From Bacteroidales bacterium (GTDB taxonomy: Bacteria; Bacteroidota; Bacteroidia; Bacteroidales; UBA1715): 64,000 nt of DNA. The notes below the pieces were generated by a model. It saw only the letters and a program-made list of their open reading frames with translations. It was not told the origin of the DNA and did not search any database. Of the stretch, positions 1 to 8,786 are shown in pieces. Every line of letters begins with the position of its first letter. Within the stretch, counting starts at the first letter, position 1. The position numbers and the translations under genes are program-made. The DNA is taken from assembly GCA_024409235.1 (NCBI GenBank), contig JAKSUA010000009.1:1-64000 (forward strand), written 5' to 3'.

Positions 1-1399
1 GTCAGATTATGCAAAGGTTGCAGACTTGGATGTATATGTAGAGAGTTCAGATTTATCAACAGTAGCAACAAGCGGCAGCTACAATGACTTGACCGACAAG
101 CCATCAATACCATCGACAGTTGCAGCATTGAGCGATGCGTCAGATTATGCAAAGAAGGCTGAATTGCCAGACATGGACATATATGTAGAATCATCAGATT
201 TGTCTCCAGTGGCAACAAGCGGCAGCTACAATGATTTGACAGACACTCCAACGATACCATCAACTGTGGCAGAGTTAACTGATGCTGCCGATTATGCTAA
301 TGTTCAGGCTGATTGGAATGAATCAGACGATACAAAAGATTCGTACATTCAGAATAAGCCGGTGATTCCTACAACTGTAGCAGAATTAAGTGATGCTGCT
401 GATTATGTAACAAAAGCAGAATACGATGAATTAAAGTCTTCGTATGAAAAACAACTTTTAGGAATGTGTGCAGAAATGAACCCTAACAAAATATATAAAG
501 GTGCTTTCTTGTCTAAGTTCTCTGTAAGTGCAGACAGACAGGTTGTATTTTCACAAGGAAATCTTCAATATCAGCCATCAACACAAACCTGGAGATTTGC
601 AGAACATCAGTATGATGCAGTTGGTGGTGTGGATAAAAAAGGTGTAGTTGGTGGAACTGTTTATGAATCATCCGTAAAATGTAGTAATCAGAATGCAAAT
701 AATTCATCATATACAGGTTGGATAGATTTATTCTGTTATGGTACAAGCGGTTGGAATAGTGGAGCAGCAAAATATAATCCGACAGATTACAGCGAATCTG
801 CTGCAGATTATTGTTCAGAATCATTGACTGGTGATTATAAAAATGCGGATTGGGGAGTTTTCAATGCAATTATTAATGGTGGTAATAAAGCAGGAATGTG
901 GAGAACATTAACTGGTGCAGAATGGAACTATGTAGTTAGGGAACGTCCAAATGCGAGCCAATTATTTGCAATGGCAACTATTGATATAGAAGAAACACCG
1001 GAAGGTGTATCTAAAATATATGGCTTTATTTTGTTACCTGATGACTGGACTACACCTGCTGGTTGCACATTTACACCAGCGAATTTAACTGCGTCGGCAA
1101 CTCTTGGTATATATACTTCTACAAATGGTTTTCCTGCAAATGTTTATACAAAATCACAATGGGCTGATATGCAAGCAGCAGGTGCTGTATTTTTCCCATC
1201 ATCTGGTATAACAAAGCTAAAATCAGGTGTTTTCCAACAAACAAATGTTGGTCCTAAAATTTATGCGGCTTATTGGTCTTCTACAAAGAATTGGCTTTCT
1301 GTAGATGAAACAACTGCAGGATCTGCATGGCAAGTTGAGACACAAAACTATTCTCAAGCAACAGGTCTTTGTGTTCGTTTGGTTCGAGATGTAGAATAG
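1..1399 (+). CDS. Tail-fibre-like repeat protein with C-terminal lectin-like/paralogous domain (5' end outside window)
   Basis: The reading frame is open from base 2 and has no convincing start, so the gene begins left of the window. About 150 residues hold three imperfect repeats (S-D-Y-A-K..., Y-V-E-S-S-D-L, A-T-S-G-S-Y-N-D-L-T-D) of the kind found in phage tail fibres and phage-derived adhesins. From about residue 165 to the end there is a roughly 290-residue domain beginning F-S-V-S-A-D-R-Q-V-V-F-S-Q-G-N-L-Q-Y. The same domain forms the C-terminal half of the prophage protein at 15086-16507. It ends V-R-L-V-R-D-V-E. A surface-binding or receptor-binding role is inferred. It could be the edge of another prophage or a domesticated adhesin. 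Confidence 0.75.
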   Translation, partial: SDYAKVADLDVYVESSDLSTVATSGSYNDLTDKPSIPSTVAALSDASDYAKKAELPDMDIYVESSDLSPVATSGSYNDLTDTPTIPSTVAELTDAADYANVQADWNESDDTKDSYIQNKPVIPTTVAELSDAADYVTKAEYDELKSSYEKQLLGMCAEMNPNKIYKGAFLSKFSVSADRQVVFSQGNLQYQPSTQTWRFAEHQYDAVGGVDKKGVVGGTVYESSVKCSNQNANNSSYTGWIDLFCYGTSGWNSGAAKYNPTDYSESAADYCSESLTGDYKNADWGVFNAIINGGNKAGMWRTLTGAEWNYVVRERPNASQLFAMATIDIEETPEGVSKIYGFILLPDDWTTPAGCTFTPANLTASATLGIYTSTNGFPANVYTKSQWADMQAAGAVFFPSSGITKLKSGVFQQTNVGPKIYAAYWSSTKNWLSVDETTAGSAWQVETQNYSQATGLCVRLVRDVE

Positions 1400-1416
1400 T
1401 AACAAAAAGAATGCGA

Positions 1417-1453
1417 CAAAAAGACGATACAATTAATGTGTCGTCTTTTTTTA
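1417..1453 (+). terminator. Rho-independent terminator after the fibre-like gene
   Basis: AAGACGA (1421-1427) pairs with TCGTCTT (1441-1447), flanked by an A-run on the left and a T-run on the right, 18 bases after the stop codon. Confidence 0.8.
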
Positions 1454-1484
1454 TGTCGTGTGGTTCGTTGTTATTGCATATAAT

Positions 1485-1988
1485 ATGAAACATTTTTTTT
1501 GGTATATACAAACGCATTTTTTTATAAAGCATCTTCAACTTGAGATAAAGCAAATTATCAATGAAAGTAATTTTAATAGATATGATATTATAATAAGGCT
1601 GCTTGCTATAGAAAATTATTATGGTGAGAATGATTTCGGTTGGAGCCTGTATCGTAAGTTAAGGAAGGGTCAGTTGGGTGATGTTGCTGATATATATAAG
1701 GTAGAACAAGACTTTAAGGATTTAATAAGTTCTTTCGAGATTTATGGATATAGGAAAAAATCGGAGATTTATGTAGATAAATCTTTTCAGTTAATAAATG
1801 GAGCTCATAGAACAGCGTTGGCTATTTATCGAGGAGAAAAAATAATTTCATGCATTGTTGTTCGTAAAAAATCAAAATCTGATTATTCTATAGAAAGATT
1901 AAAATGTATTGGATTTACGAAAGTAGAAATTGATATTATAGAGAAACGGTATCGATTGGTGGTGCAATCTTTTGATATAAAAGATTAA
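1485..1988 (+). CDS. Protein with ParB/sulfiredoxin-like motif, unknown function
   Basis: 167 residues from the ATG at 1485; the longer open frame from a GTG at 1458 runs back into the terminator, so I prefer 1485. The recognisable part is around residues 95-125: G-Y-R-K-K-S-E-I-Y-V-D-K, then L-I-N-G-A-H-R-T-A-L-A-I-Y. This V-D-K...N-G-x-H-R pattern resembles the phosphate-binding core of ParB/sulfiredoxin-fold proteins, known here as ParB N-terminal-like domains. The gene converges on the next one with a 4-base overlap at the stop codons and shares the motif with it. The sequence gives no substrate or partner. Confidence 0.65.
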   Translation: MKHFFWYIQTHFFIKHLQLEIKQIINESNFNRYDIIIRLLAIENYYGENDFGWSLYRKLRKGQLGDVADIYKVEQDFKDLISSFEIYGYRKKSEIYVDKSFQLINGAHRTALAIYRGEKIISCIVVRKKSKSDYSIERLKCIGFTKVEIDIIEKRYRLVVQSFDIKD

Positions 1989-2887
1989 AAATAAAATTCT
2001 TTGGAATTTGGTTTTAGAAGCTTGAACAATTGATGTCCTTTTAAGCAATTTGGGGAAATATAAAATGATTGTGATGATTTATATTGATAGCTAAGTGTTT
2101 CCTTTATCTTAAAAATAAAATTTGAAAAATAATTATCGTTTTGTATTTTATATTCTGATTTAATAGGACTACAAAGTGTATAGAAACCGTTAGTTATATA
2201 TGTGTCATCAAATTTTAAAGTTAAATCGAGTATTTGATAATACTTATAAAATATAAAATTTGCCTCTTGCTGTTGAAATAATATTTTAGCTTTGTTGATA
2301 TCATTGCATGCTATCCAAAAAATAAAAGTTTGACCAGTTTGAATCAAATGATTTTGAATATTCTTGAATTCTGAATAAATATCATGTAATATGTTTGGGG
2401 GCAATGTAGATAGAGGTCTTTGTTCAAAACCTTTTTCAACTATGTTTTTTCTATTCCAGTATTCTACAGTGATTTCGGAAACATTGTTGTATAGAGCTAA
2501 TGCCATTCTGTGTGTTCCATTTACAAGATAAAGTTCTTTATCTACAATAAGCTGCGAATTTCTATCATATCCATTTTTTTTAACAGATTCCAGCAAATCT
2601 TTGAATTCTTTTGATCTTTTTTCGCGATTATATGATGCTGGTCTATAGTTATATGAAACTGCTATTTGATAAGGGAAAGAATCATCCCCTTTTTCGTAAT
2701 ACAATTTTGCGTCTAAAAGACGTGATGTGGCATAGAATTGTCTGTTGTACATTTCTCCGTCACGAAGAAGCATTAAATCTGCAACAGCAACGGTTAACTC
2801 TTTTTTGAAGGTAATGTCATACCAATGTAGTATCGGCCAAAGGGTGTTTTTTATACCTCTTGTTATGTATTTATAAGTAAGTTTCAT
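1985..2887 (-). CDS. Protein with ParB/sulfiredoxin-like motif, unknown function
   Basis: 300 residues. Residues 100-135 contain G-Y-D-R-N-S-Q-L-I-V-D-K and L-V-N-G-T-H-R-M-A-L-A-L-Y, matching the motif of the convergent neighbour at 1485-1988. The N-terminal 95 residues (K-Y-I-T-R-G-I-K..., with Y-N-R-Q-F-Y-A-T-S-R) resemble proteins found beside surface polysaccharide loci. The C-terminal 160 residues are not recognised; they contain F-I-F-W-I-A-C-N-D-I-N-K-A. There is no signal peptide. A sugar or nucleotide kinase-like role is possible but only guessed at. Confidence 0.65.
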   Translation of the reverse strand: MKLTYKYITRGIKNTLWPILHWYDITFKKELTVAVADLMLLRDGEMYNRQFYATSRLLDAKLYYEKGDDSFPYQIAVSYNYRPASYNREKRSKEFKDLLESVKKNGYDRNSQLIVDKELYLVNGTHRMALALYNNVSEITVEYWNRKNIVEKGFEQRPLSTLPPNILHDIYSEFKNIQNHLIQTGQTFIFWIACNDINKAKILFQQQEANFIFYKYYQILDLTLKFDDTYITNGFYTLCSPIKSEYKIQNDNYFSNFIFKIKETLSYQYKSSQSFYISPNCLKGHQLFKLLKPNSKEFYF

Positions 2888-2971
2888 AAACTTAAATGAT
2901 TGTAAATATATAGTGAATCACGGAATTTATGAACTTAGTTAAATGATTATTTCAAAAAAAATGATGTACAA

Positions 2972-3002
2972 TTTGTGGATTAAATAAAACAATATAAATT
3001 TG
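2972..3002 (+). promoter_or_regulatory. trp operon promoter (Bacteroidetes type)
   Basis: TTTG at 2972-2975 and TAAATTTG at 2995-3002 are separated by 19 bases, a perfect fit to the Bacteroidetes -33/-7 consensus. It lies 28 bases before the leader peptide ATG. Confidence 0.8.
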
Positions 3003-3030
3003 CATTATATAAATATGACAAATGATAACT

Positions 3031-3066
3031 ATGTTTAACAAATATTGGTGGCAATTCTTGGGATGA
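3031..3066 (+). CDS. trpL: trp operon leader peptide
   Basis: An 11-codon reading frame encodes MFNKYWWQFLG and stops at TGA. Two adjacent Trp codons (3046-3051) in a tiny leader just downstream of a consensus promoter and upstream of a terminator hairpin are the hallmark of ribosome-mediated attenuation. When charged tRNA-Trp is short the ribosome would stall on the Trp pair. That should favour an alternative pairing of CAGT..GCAGG (about 3068-3079) with CCTGT..ACTG (3114-3125) over the terminator. The alternative pairing is my own reading and has an internal loop. Confidence 0.8.
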   Translation: MFNKYWWQFLG

Positions 3067-3107
3067 TTCAGTCGCAGGAGCGTTACCTTTTTGTTTTAAA
3101 ATAATTT

Positions 3108-3150
3108 AGAAGCCCTGTTGCACTGAACGCAATAGGGCTTCTTTCTTTTA
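3108..3150 (+). terminator. trp attenuator terminator
   Basis: AGAAGCCCTGTTGC (3108-3121) pairs with GCAATAGGGCTTCT (3129-3142) with one mismatch, followed by TTCTTTT. It ends about 25 bases before trpB and follows the Trp-Trp leader peptide. Confidence 0.8.
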
Positions 3151-3173
3151 ATGAATTATGAAAATATAACGAT

Positions 3174-4358
3174 ATGGGAAAATATACAGTTGACGAAAAT
3201 GGATACTACGGAGAATTTGGTGGGGCTTATATCCCTGAAATTCTTCACGCTTGTGTAGAGGAAATTCAAAAGGCTTATAAGGAAATCCTTAACAGCGAAT
3301 CATTTAAGCAAGAGTATTATCAACTTCTAAGAGACTATGCAGGTCGTCCGTCTCCATTGTATTATGCAAAACGAATGTCGGAAAAATATGGCTGCAAGTT
3401 GTATTTGAAACGTGAAGATTGTAACCATACTGGTGCTCACAAGATTAACAATGCGCTTGGTCAAATTCTTTTGGCAAAACGCATGGGCAAGAAGAGAATC
3501 ATTGCGGAAACTGGTGCTGGCCAGCATGGTGTTGCAACGGCTACGGTTTGTGCACTGATGAATATGGAATGTGTGGTGTATATGGGCAAAACCGATGTTG
3601 AACGTCAAGCACCAAATGTTGAACGTATGAAAATGTTGGGCGCAACGGTTGTTCCTGTTACTTCGGGAAATATGACCTTGAAAGATGCTTGTAATGAAGC
3701 TATCCGTGACTGGTGTTGCCATCCAGAAGATACTTATTATCTAATTGGTTCTACTATGGGTCCATATCCATATCCAGAAATGGTTGCTCGTTTGCAATCA
3801 GTTATCAGTGAGGAAATTAAATATCAAATAAAAGAAAAAGAAGGTCGTGATTATCCTGACTACTTGATTGCTTGTGTAGGTGGTGGAAGTAATGCAGCTG
3901 GTACAATCTATCATTATCTTGATGATGAGCAAGTTAAGATAGTTCTTGCAGAAGCAGGTGGTCTCGGTGTTGAAACTGGTCAAACTGCTGCAACAATAAA
4001 ATTGGGAACAGTTGGTATTATTCATGGTATGAAGACCTATGTTATCCAAGATGAAGATGGTCAAATTACAGAACCATATTCAATTTCGGCTGGTCTTGAT
4101 TATCCTGGAGTTGGTCCTATGCATTCAAATATTGCGAAAAATGGTCGTGCTACGGTATTGGCTGTAACCGATGATGAAGCGATGAATGCTGGTATGGAAT
4201 TGACTCGTATGGAAGGAATTATTCCTGCAATTGAAAGTGCTCACGCTTTGGGTGTTTTGCAAAAATTGAAATTTAAACCAGACGATGTTGTGGTACTTAC
4301 AGTTTCTGGTAGAGGTGACAAAGATTTGAATACTTATTTAAAATATTTTAACAAATAG
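3174..4358 (+). CDS. trpB: Tryptophan synthase beta chain
   Basis: 394 residues, normal family length. TrpB condenses indole with L-serine to give tryptophan and works as an alpha2-beta2 complex with TrpA. The PLP lysine sits in H-K-I-N-N-A-L-G-Q (near residue 88). The glycine-rich phosphate-binding loop G-G-G-S-N-A-A-G and the late motif S-G-R-G-D-K-D are present. It is the first structural gene of a seven-gene operon with gaps of 0 to 12 bases and at most one short overlap between genes, as in other Bacteroidales. Expression is probably governed by the upstream leader peptide and attenuator. Confidence 0.97.
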   Translation: MGKYTVDENGYYGEFGGAYIPEILHACVEEIQKAYKEILNSESFKQEYYQLLRDYAGRPSPLYYAKRMSEKYGCKLYLKREDCNHTGAHKINNALGQILLAKRMGKKRIIAETGAGQHGVATATVCALMNMECVVYMGKTDVERQAPNVERMKMLGATVVPVTSGNMTLKDACNEAIRDWCCHPEDTYYLIGSTMGPYPYPEMVARLQSVISEEIKYQIKEKEGRDYPDYLIACVGGGSNAAGTIYHYLDDEQVKIVLAEAGGLGVETGQTAATIKLGTVGIIHGMKTYVIQDEDGQITEPYSISAGLDYPGVGPMHSNIAKNGRATVLAVTDDEAMNAGMELTRMEGIIPAIESAHALGVLQKLKFKPDDVVVLTVSGRGDKDLNTYLKYFNK

Positions 4359-4361
4359 AAT

Positions 4362-5762
4362 ATGAATAAGTTCTGTTATAAAACAACGGTAAAAACAATG
4401 CTTGGGGATTTGCATACCCCAGTAAATACCTATTTGAAGGTTCGTGACTTGTTTTTTCAAAGTGCGTTGATGGAAAGTTCTGATTATCACGGTGGTGAAA
4501 ATAACCGTTCGTTCATCGGACTTGATCCTATTGCAAGCATTAGCATAAATCACGGAAAGGCTATTGGTACTTATCCTGATGGAAGTACAACGGAACACGA
4601 TGTGAACGAAACATATCGTTGCGATAATGCAATCAATGATTTCTTGTCACATTTCTCTGTTTCTGGTGATGGTGCAAATTATTGTGGTTTATATGGTTAT
4701 ACGTCTTTTAATGCTGTTCGCTATTTTGAAAATATTGCTGTAAAAGATTCTACTGACGACAAAAATGACGCTCCGGATATGATGTACATTATGTACAAAT
4801 ATATCATTGTGTTCAACGATTATAAGAGCGAAATGATGTTGATAGAGATGACGAAAGATGGCGAAGAAAATCATTTGGATTACTTGGAAAATGCTATCAA
4901 TAATCGCCGATATGCGACCTATCCATTTCATCCAGTGGGAGATACAGCATCAACGTTGACAGACGAAGAACATAAGGCGAACATACGCAAAGGTATTGCA
5001 CACTGTATGCGTGGTGATGTGTTCCAAATCGTATTATCTCGTCGTTTTGTGCAAAAATTCGAAGGTGATGACTTTAAATTATATCGTGCATTGCGTAGCA
5101 TAAATCCTTCACCGTATTTATTTTATTTTGATTTTGGTGGTTTTAGAATCTTTGGTTCTTCTCCAGAAACACACTGCCGTATCGAAGGTAAGCGTGCATA
5201 TATAGATCCAATTGCAGGTACAACTCGTCGTACTGGGGATGCTGAAAAAGATGCACAAGGAGCGGAATATCTTCGTAATGATCCAAAAGAAAATGCGGAA
5301 CACGTTATGTTGGTTGACTTGGCAAGAAATGACTTGTCGAGAAACTGCCATGATGTGAAGGTTGATTTCTATAAGGAATTGCAATACTATAGCCATGTGA
5401 TTCACTTGGTTAGCCGTGTTAGCGGTACGTTAAATGATAATGCAAATCCTATTAAAGCATTTATTGACACGTTCCCTGCTGGTACATTGAGTGGTGCACC
5501 GAAAGTTCGTGCCATGCAGTTGATTAGTGAATATGAACCACATAATCGTGGTGCGTATGGAGGTTGCATTGGTTTTATTGGTTTGAATGGCGATTTAAAT
5601 CAAGCAATTACAATCAGAACATTCGTGAGCCGTAACAATGAATTGTGGTTTCAAGCAGGTGGTGGAATTGTTGCTAAAAGTAACGAAGATTATGAACTTC
5701 AAGAAGTTAACAACAAACTTGGTGCATTAAAGAAAGCAATTCTAATGGCAGAAAACATGTAA
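4362..5762 (+). CDS. trpE: Anthranilate synthase component I
   Basis: 466 residues. It converts chorismate to anthranilate using ammonia supplied by TrpG. The chorismate-binding core is clear from about residue 205 onward: I-V-L-S-R-R-F, F-G-S-S-P-E-T-H, P-I-A-G-T-T-R-R-T-G, D-P-K-E-N-A-E-H-V-M-L-V-D-L-A-R-N-D, and the C-terminal G-G-G-I-V-A. The N-terminal L-M-E-S-S-D motif resembles the L-L-E-S tryptophan feedback-inhibition site. It starts 3 bases after the trpB stop. Confidence 0.97.
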   Translation: MNKFCYKTTVKTMLGDLHTPVNTYLKVRDLFFQSALMESSDYHGGENNRSFIGLDPIASISINHGKAIGTYPDGSTTEHDVNETYRCDNAINDFLSHFSVSGDGANYCGLYGYTSFNAVRYFENIAVKDSTDDKNDAPDMMYIMYKYIIVFNDYKSEMMLIEMTKDGEENHLDYLENAINNRRYATYPFHPVGDTASTLTDEEHKANIRKGIAHCMRGDVFQIVLSRRFVQKFEGDDFKLYRALRSINPSPYLFYFDFGGFRIFGSSPETHCRIEGKRAYIDPIAGTTRRTGDAEKDAQGAEYLRNDPKENAEHVMLVDLARNDLSRNCHDVKVDFYKELQYYSHVIHLVSRVSGTLNDNANPIKAFIDTFPAGTLSGAPKVRAMQLISEYEPHNRGAYGGCIGFIGLNGDLNQAITIRTFVSRNNELWFQAGGGIVAKSNEDYELQEVNNKLGALKKAILMAENM

Positions 5763-5774
5763 AAAAGAAGCAAG

Positions 5775-6365
5775 ATGGAAATTTGTATTATAGATAACTA
5801 CGATTCATTCACTTACAACCTTGCGCATCTTGTTCGTGAACTTGGTGTGAATGTAACCGTATATAGAAATGACCAATTTGCAATGTCGCAATTGGAATCA
5901 TTCGATGGCATTATTCTTTCGCCTGGTCCTGGTATTCCCGAAGAGGCAGGATTTCTTTTGGACGCAATACGAACTTTTGCAGGCAAGAAACCTATGTTGG
6001 GTGTTTGTTTGGGTGAGCAAGCAATTGCAGTCGCTTTTGGTGGTACTTTAATTAACTTAAGCGATGTGTTCCATGGTGTTCAAACTCCAATAACAGTACA
6101 GAAAACTCAAGATGGTTCGTTTGTAGATCCAATCTTTGCTGGATTGAATGAAACTATTCCTGTTGGTCGTTACCATTCTTGGGTTGCAGACGAAAAAACG
6201 CTTCCAAATTGTTTGGAGATAACTGCAGTGAGTGAAGAAGGACAGATAATGGGGTTGAAGCATAAGGATTTCAATATTCATGGAATTCAATTCCATCCAG
6301 AATCGGTTCTTACTCCTGATGGAAAGAAAATGATAGGAAATTGGTTAAACATGTGTAAAAAATAA
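5775..6365 (+). CDS. trpG: Anthranilate synthase component II (glutamine amidotransferase)
   Basis: 196 residues, a class I glutamine amidotransferase that releases ammonia for TrpE. It begins with I-I-D-N-Y-D-S-F-T-Y-N-L. The nucleophile elbow reads G-V-C-L-G-E-Q (the family usually has G-V-C-L-G-H-Q), and the catalytic His-Glu pair is in G-I-Q-F-H-P-E-S-V-L-T. It stands alone, not fused to TrpE or TrpD, and lies 12 bases after trpE. Confidence 0.97.
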   Translation: MEICIIDNYDSFTYNLAHLVRELGVNVTVYRNDQFAMSQLESFDGIILSPGPGIPEEAGFLLDAIRTFAGKKPMLGVCLGEQAIAVAFGGTLINLSDVFHGVQTPITVQKTQDGSFVDPIFAGLNETIPVGRYHSWVADEKTLPNCLEITAVSEEGQIMGLKHKDFNIHGIQFHPESVLTPDGKKMIGNWLNMCKK

Positions 6366-6369
6366 CGAT

Positions 6370-7368
6370 ATGAAACAGATTTTATCTCGTATAATAAATC
6401 ATGAGGAACTTACTCAAGCAGAGACAAAGGAAATCATGATAAACATAACTCAAGAAAGGTACAATGATTCGCAACTTGCTGCCTTGCTTATGGGTATACA
6501 AATGCGTGGCATTACGGTAGATGAATTATTGGGTTTTCGTGAAGGATTGTTGGAAACAGGTTTGGCTGTAGATTTAACTCCATTTAAACCTATTGATATT
6601 GTTGGAACTGGTGGTGATGGTAAAAATACCTTTAATATTTCGACTTGTTCTTGCTTTGTTGTTGCTGGTGCAGGTTATAAAGTTGCAAAACATGGAAACT
6701 ATGCCGCAACAAGTGTGAGTGGTGCGGGTAATGTTATTGAAGAACATGGAGTTACGTTTACAAACGACAATGAAAAATTAAAACAGTGTCTTGACGAAGT
6801 AGGGTTTATTTATATGCACGCTCCGCTATTTGCACGCGGAATGAAGTATGTAGGCCCAACAAGAAAGAATTTGCAAGTTCCAACTTGTTTTAATTTGCTT
6901 GGTCCATTGGTAAATCCTTGTCGTCCGCCATATCAGTTGCTTGGTGTTGCTAATCCACAGCAGTTGCGCTTGTATAGTCGTGTGTACGAAAAAATGGGTA
7001 TAAACTATGGTATTGTTACCAGTGTAGATGGATATGATGAAATTTCGTTAACTTCTGAGTTTAAAGTAAAACGTAACGGATTTGAACGCATCTATAGTCC
7101 GGAAGAACTTGGATTTGCAATAGCAAAACCAGAGGAATTATTCGGTGGCTCGACAAAAGAAGAAGCAAAGCAAATCTTTGATAATGTTTTGGAAGGAAAG
7201 GCTACAGTTTCTCAAACGAATGTAGTGTTGGCTAATGCTGCATTTGCAATAAATATTATAGAATCGGAAAAAACATACGAAGAATGTCTTGCTATTGCAA
7301 AAGAATCGTTGGATAGCAAGGCTGCATTGAATGTTTTGAAGAAGTATGTTGCTTTTAATGCAAAATAA
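6370..7368 (+). CDS. trpD: Anthranilate phosphoribosyltransferase
   Basis: 332 residues, normal length. It transfers phosphoribose from PRPP to anthranilate. Visible motifs are the PRPP loop D-I-V-G-T-G-G-D-G-K-N-T-F-N-I-S, the K-H-G-N-Y-A-A-T-S segment, and G-P-L-V-N-P. It starts 4 bases after trpG and stops one base before the trpC start. Confidence 0.97.
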   Translation: MKQILSRIINHEELTQAETKEIMINITQERYNDSQLAALLMGIQMRGITVDELLGFREGLLETGLAVDLTPFKPIDIVGTGGDGKNTFNISTCSCFVVAGAGYKVAKHGNYAATSVSGAGNVIEEHGVTFTNDNEKLKQCLDEVGFIYMHAPLFARGMKYVGPTRKNLQVPTCFNLLGPLVNPCRPPYQLLGVANPQQLRLYSRVYEKMGINYGIVTSVDGYDEISLTSEFKVKRNGFERIYSPEELGFAIAKPEELFGGSTKEEAKQIFDNVLEGKATVSQTNVVLANAAFAINIIESEKTYEECLAIAKESLDSKAALNVLKKYVAFNAK

Positions 7369-7369
7369 T

Positions 7370-8149
7370 ATGGAAGATGTACTAACGAAAATCGTTGCTC
7401 ATAAGCGTATTGAGGTTGCAGAACAAAAGGCTTTGTTGAGCGAGGCTGATTTGGAAAAACAATTACAACCTCGTATTGCATATTCTTTTAAAGCAGCTTT
7501 GAATAATTCGCCATCGGGAATCATTTCTGAGTTCAAAAGAAAATCTCCTTCGAAAGGCTGGATTAAGCAAGGTGCTAATCCAAAAGAAATTGTTCCTGGT
7601 TATGAAAAGAGTGGTGCTGCTGCACTTTCGATTCTTACAGATGAACAGTTTTTCGGTGGTACATTGGCAGATATTGAAGCGGTTAGAAGTTTGGTGCAAA
7701 TTCCAATATTGCGTAAGGATTTTATAATTGATAGATATCAATTACTTCAGGCACAAAAAGTCGGTGCAGATGTGGTGTTACTTATTGCCGCTTGTCTTAC
7801 AAAAGAAGAGTGTGCGTATTTAACGAATGAAGCACATAAATTGGGGCTTGAAGTTCTTTTGGAGGTACATTCGGTAAATGAATTGGAATATATTACTCCT
7901 GAAATTGATGTTGTTGGTTGTAATAACCGAAATTTAGGAACGTTTGTCACTGATATTCAAAATTCATTCAATTTGGCGAAAGCATTGCAGGGAAGTGGCA
8001 AAACTATGGTGAGCGAAAGTGGTATTTCAAAAGTGGAAACTATTAAAGAGTTGCGTGAGGTTGGTTTTAGAGGATTTTTGATAGGGGAAACATTTATGAA
8101 AGAGGCTTGTCCTCCAGATGTGTTACGACAATATACTGCTGAATTTTAA
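7370..8149 (+). CDS. trpC: Indole-3-glycerol-phosphate synthase
   Basis: 259 residues from the ATG at 7370, chosen because it directly follows the trpD stop; a start at 7346 would lie inside trpD. It is a TIM barrel that closes the indole ring. Motifs: E-F-K-R-K-S-P-S-K-G, L-R-K-D-F-I-I-D, G-C-N-N-R-N-L and V-S-E-S-G-I. It is not fused to TrpF, unlike in enteric bacteria. Confidence 0.96.
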   Translation: MEDVLTKIVAHKRIEVAEQKALLSEADLEKQLQPRIAYSFKAALNNSPSGIISEFKRKSPSKGWIKQGANPKEIVPGYEKSGAAALSILTDEQFFGGTLADIEAVRSLVQIPILRKDFIIDRYQLLQAQKVGADVVLLIAACLTKEECAYLTNEAHKLGLEVLLEVHSVNELEYITPEIDVVGCNNRNLGTFVTDIQNSFNLAKALQGSGKTMVSESGISKVETIKELREVGFRGFLIGETFMKEACPPDVLRQYTAEF

Positions 8150-8782
8150 ATGCTTATGAAGAAGTCTTTACTCATAAAAGTTTGTGGAATGCGCGATGCG
8201 GAAAACATTCGTGCTGTGGAGGCATTGGGTATAGACATGATGGGTTTTATTTTTTACGAACCATCAGCAAGAAATGTTTTGTATGTTCCTATGTATTTGC
8301 CAAAACAGGTAAAACGTGTCGGTGTTTTTGTGAATAGTTCGATTGATTTTATTGTGGAGAAATGCTCTGCGTTTCAATTTGATATTGTGCAATTACATGG
8401 AACGGAAACGCCTGAATTTTGTAAGGAAGTTGCTACAAAGCTACAAGTTGAAGTAATGAAGGCGTTCTCATTGGCTACCAAAGATGATTTTGCAAAAATC
8501 AACGAATATGAGGGAACTTGTTCTCGATATGTATTTGATACGAAAACACCTAAAATGGGTGGTTCAGGTCAAAAATTTGATTGGAATTTGTTAGAAAATT
8601 ATAAAGGTAAAACGCCATTTTTATTAAGTGGTGGAATTGATGCTAATTCCGTAAATGAGGTATTGCAATTGACACATTCTCAATTGGTTGGTTTAGATTT
8701 AAATAGTAAGTTTGAAATTTCTCCTGCATTAAAAAATGTAGATTTATTACGACAATTTATTACAGAAATTAGAAAAAGTTAG
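8150..8782 (+). CDS. trpF: Phosphoribosylanthranilate isomerase
   Basis: 210 residues. It catalyses the Amadori rearrangement between the TrpD and TrpC steps. The catalytic cysteine is in K-V-C-G-M-R-D, and the phosphate-binding segments L-S-G-G-I-D-A and G-L-D-L-N-S-K-F-E are present. The start abuts the trpC stop; a second ATG two codons later (8156) is an equally good start. Confidence 0.96.
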   Translation: MLMKKSLLIKVCGMRDAENIRAVEALGIDMMGFIFYEPSARNVLYVPMYLPKQVKRVGVFVNSSIDFIVEKCSAFQFDIVQLHGTETPEFCKEVATKLQVEVMKAFSLATKDDFAKINEYEGTCSRYVFDTKTPKMGGSGQKFDWNLLENYKGKTPFLLSGGIDANSVNEVLQLTHSQLVGLDLNSKFEISPALKNVDLLRQFITEIRKS

Positions 8783-8786
8783 GATT

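Noticed and set aside
7346..7369. Longer trpC start
   Set aside because: It would lie inside trpD and lacks a separate ribosome-binding context; the ATG at 7370 follows the trpD stop by one base.
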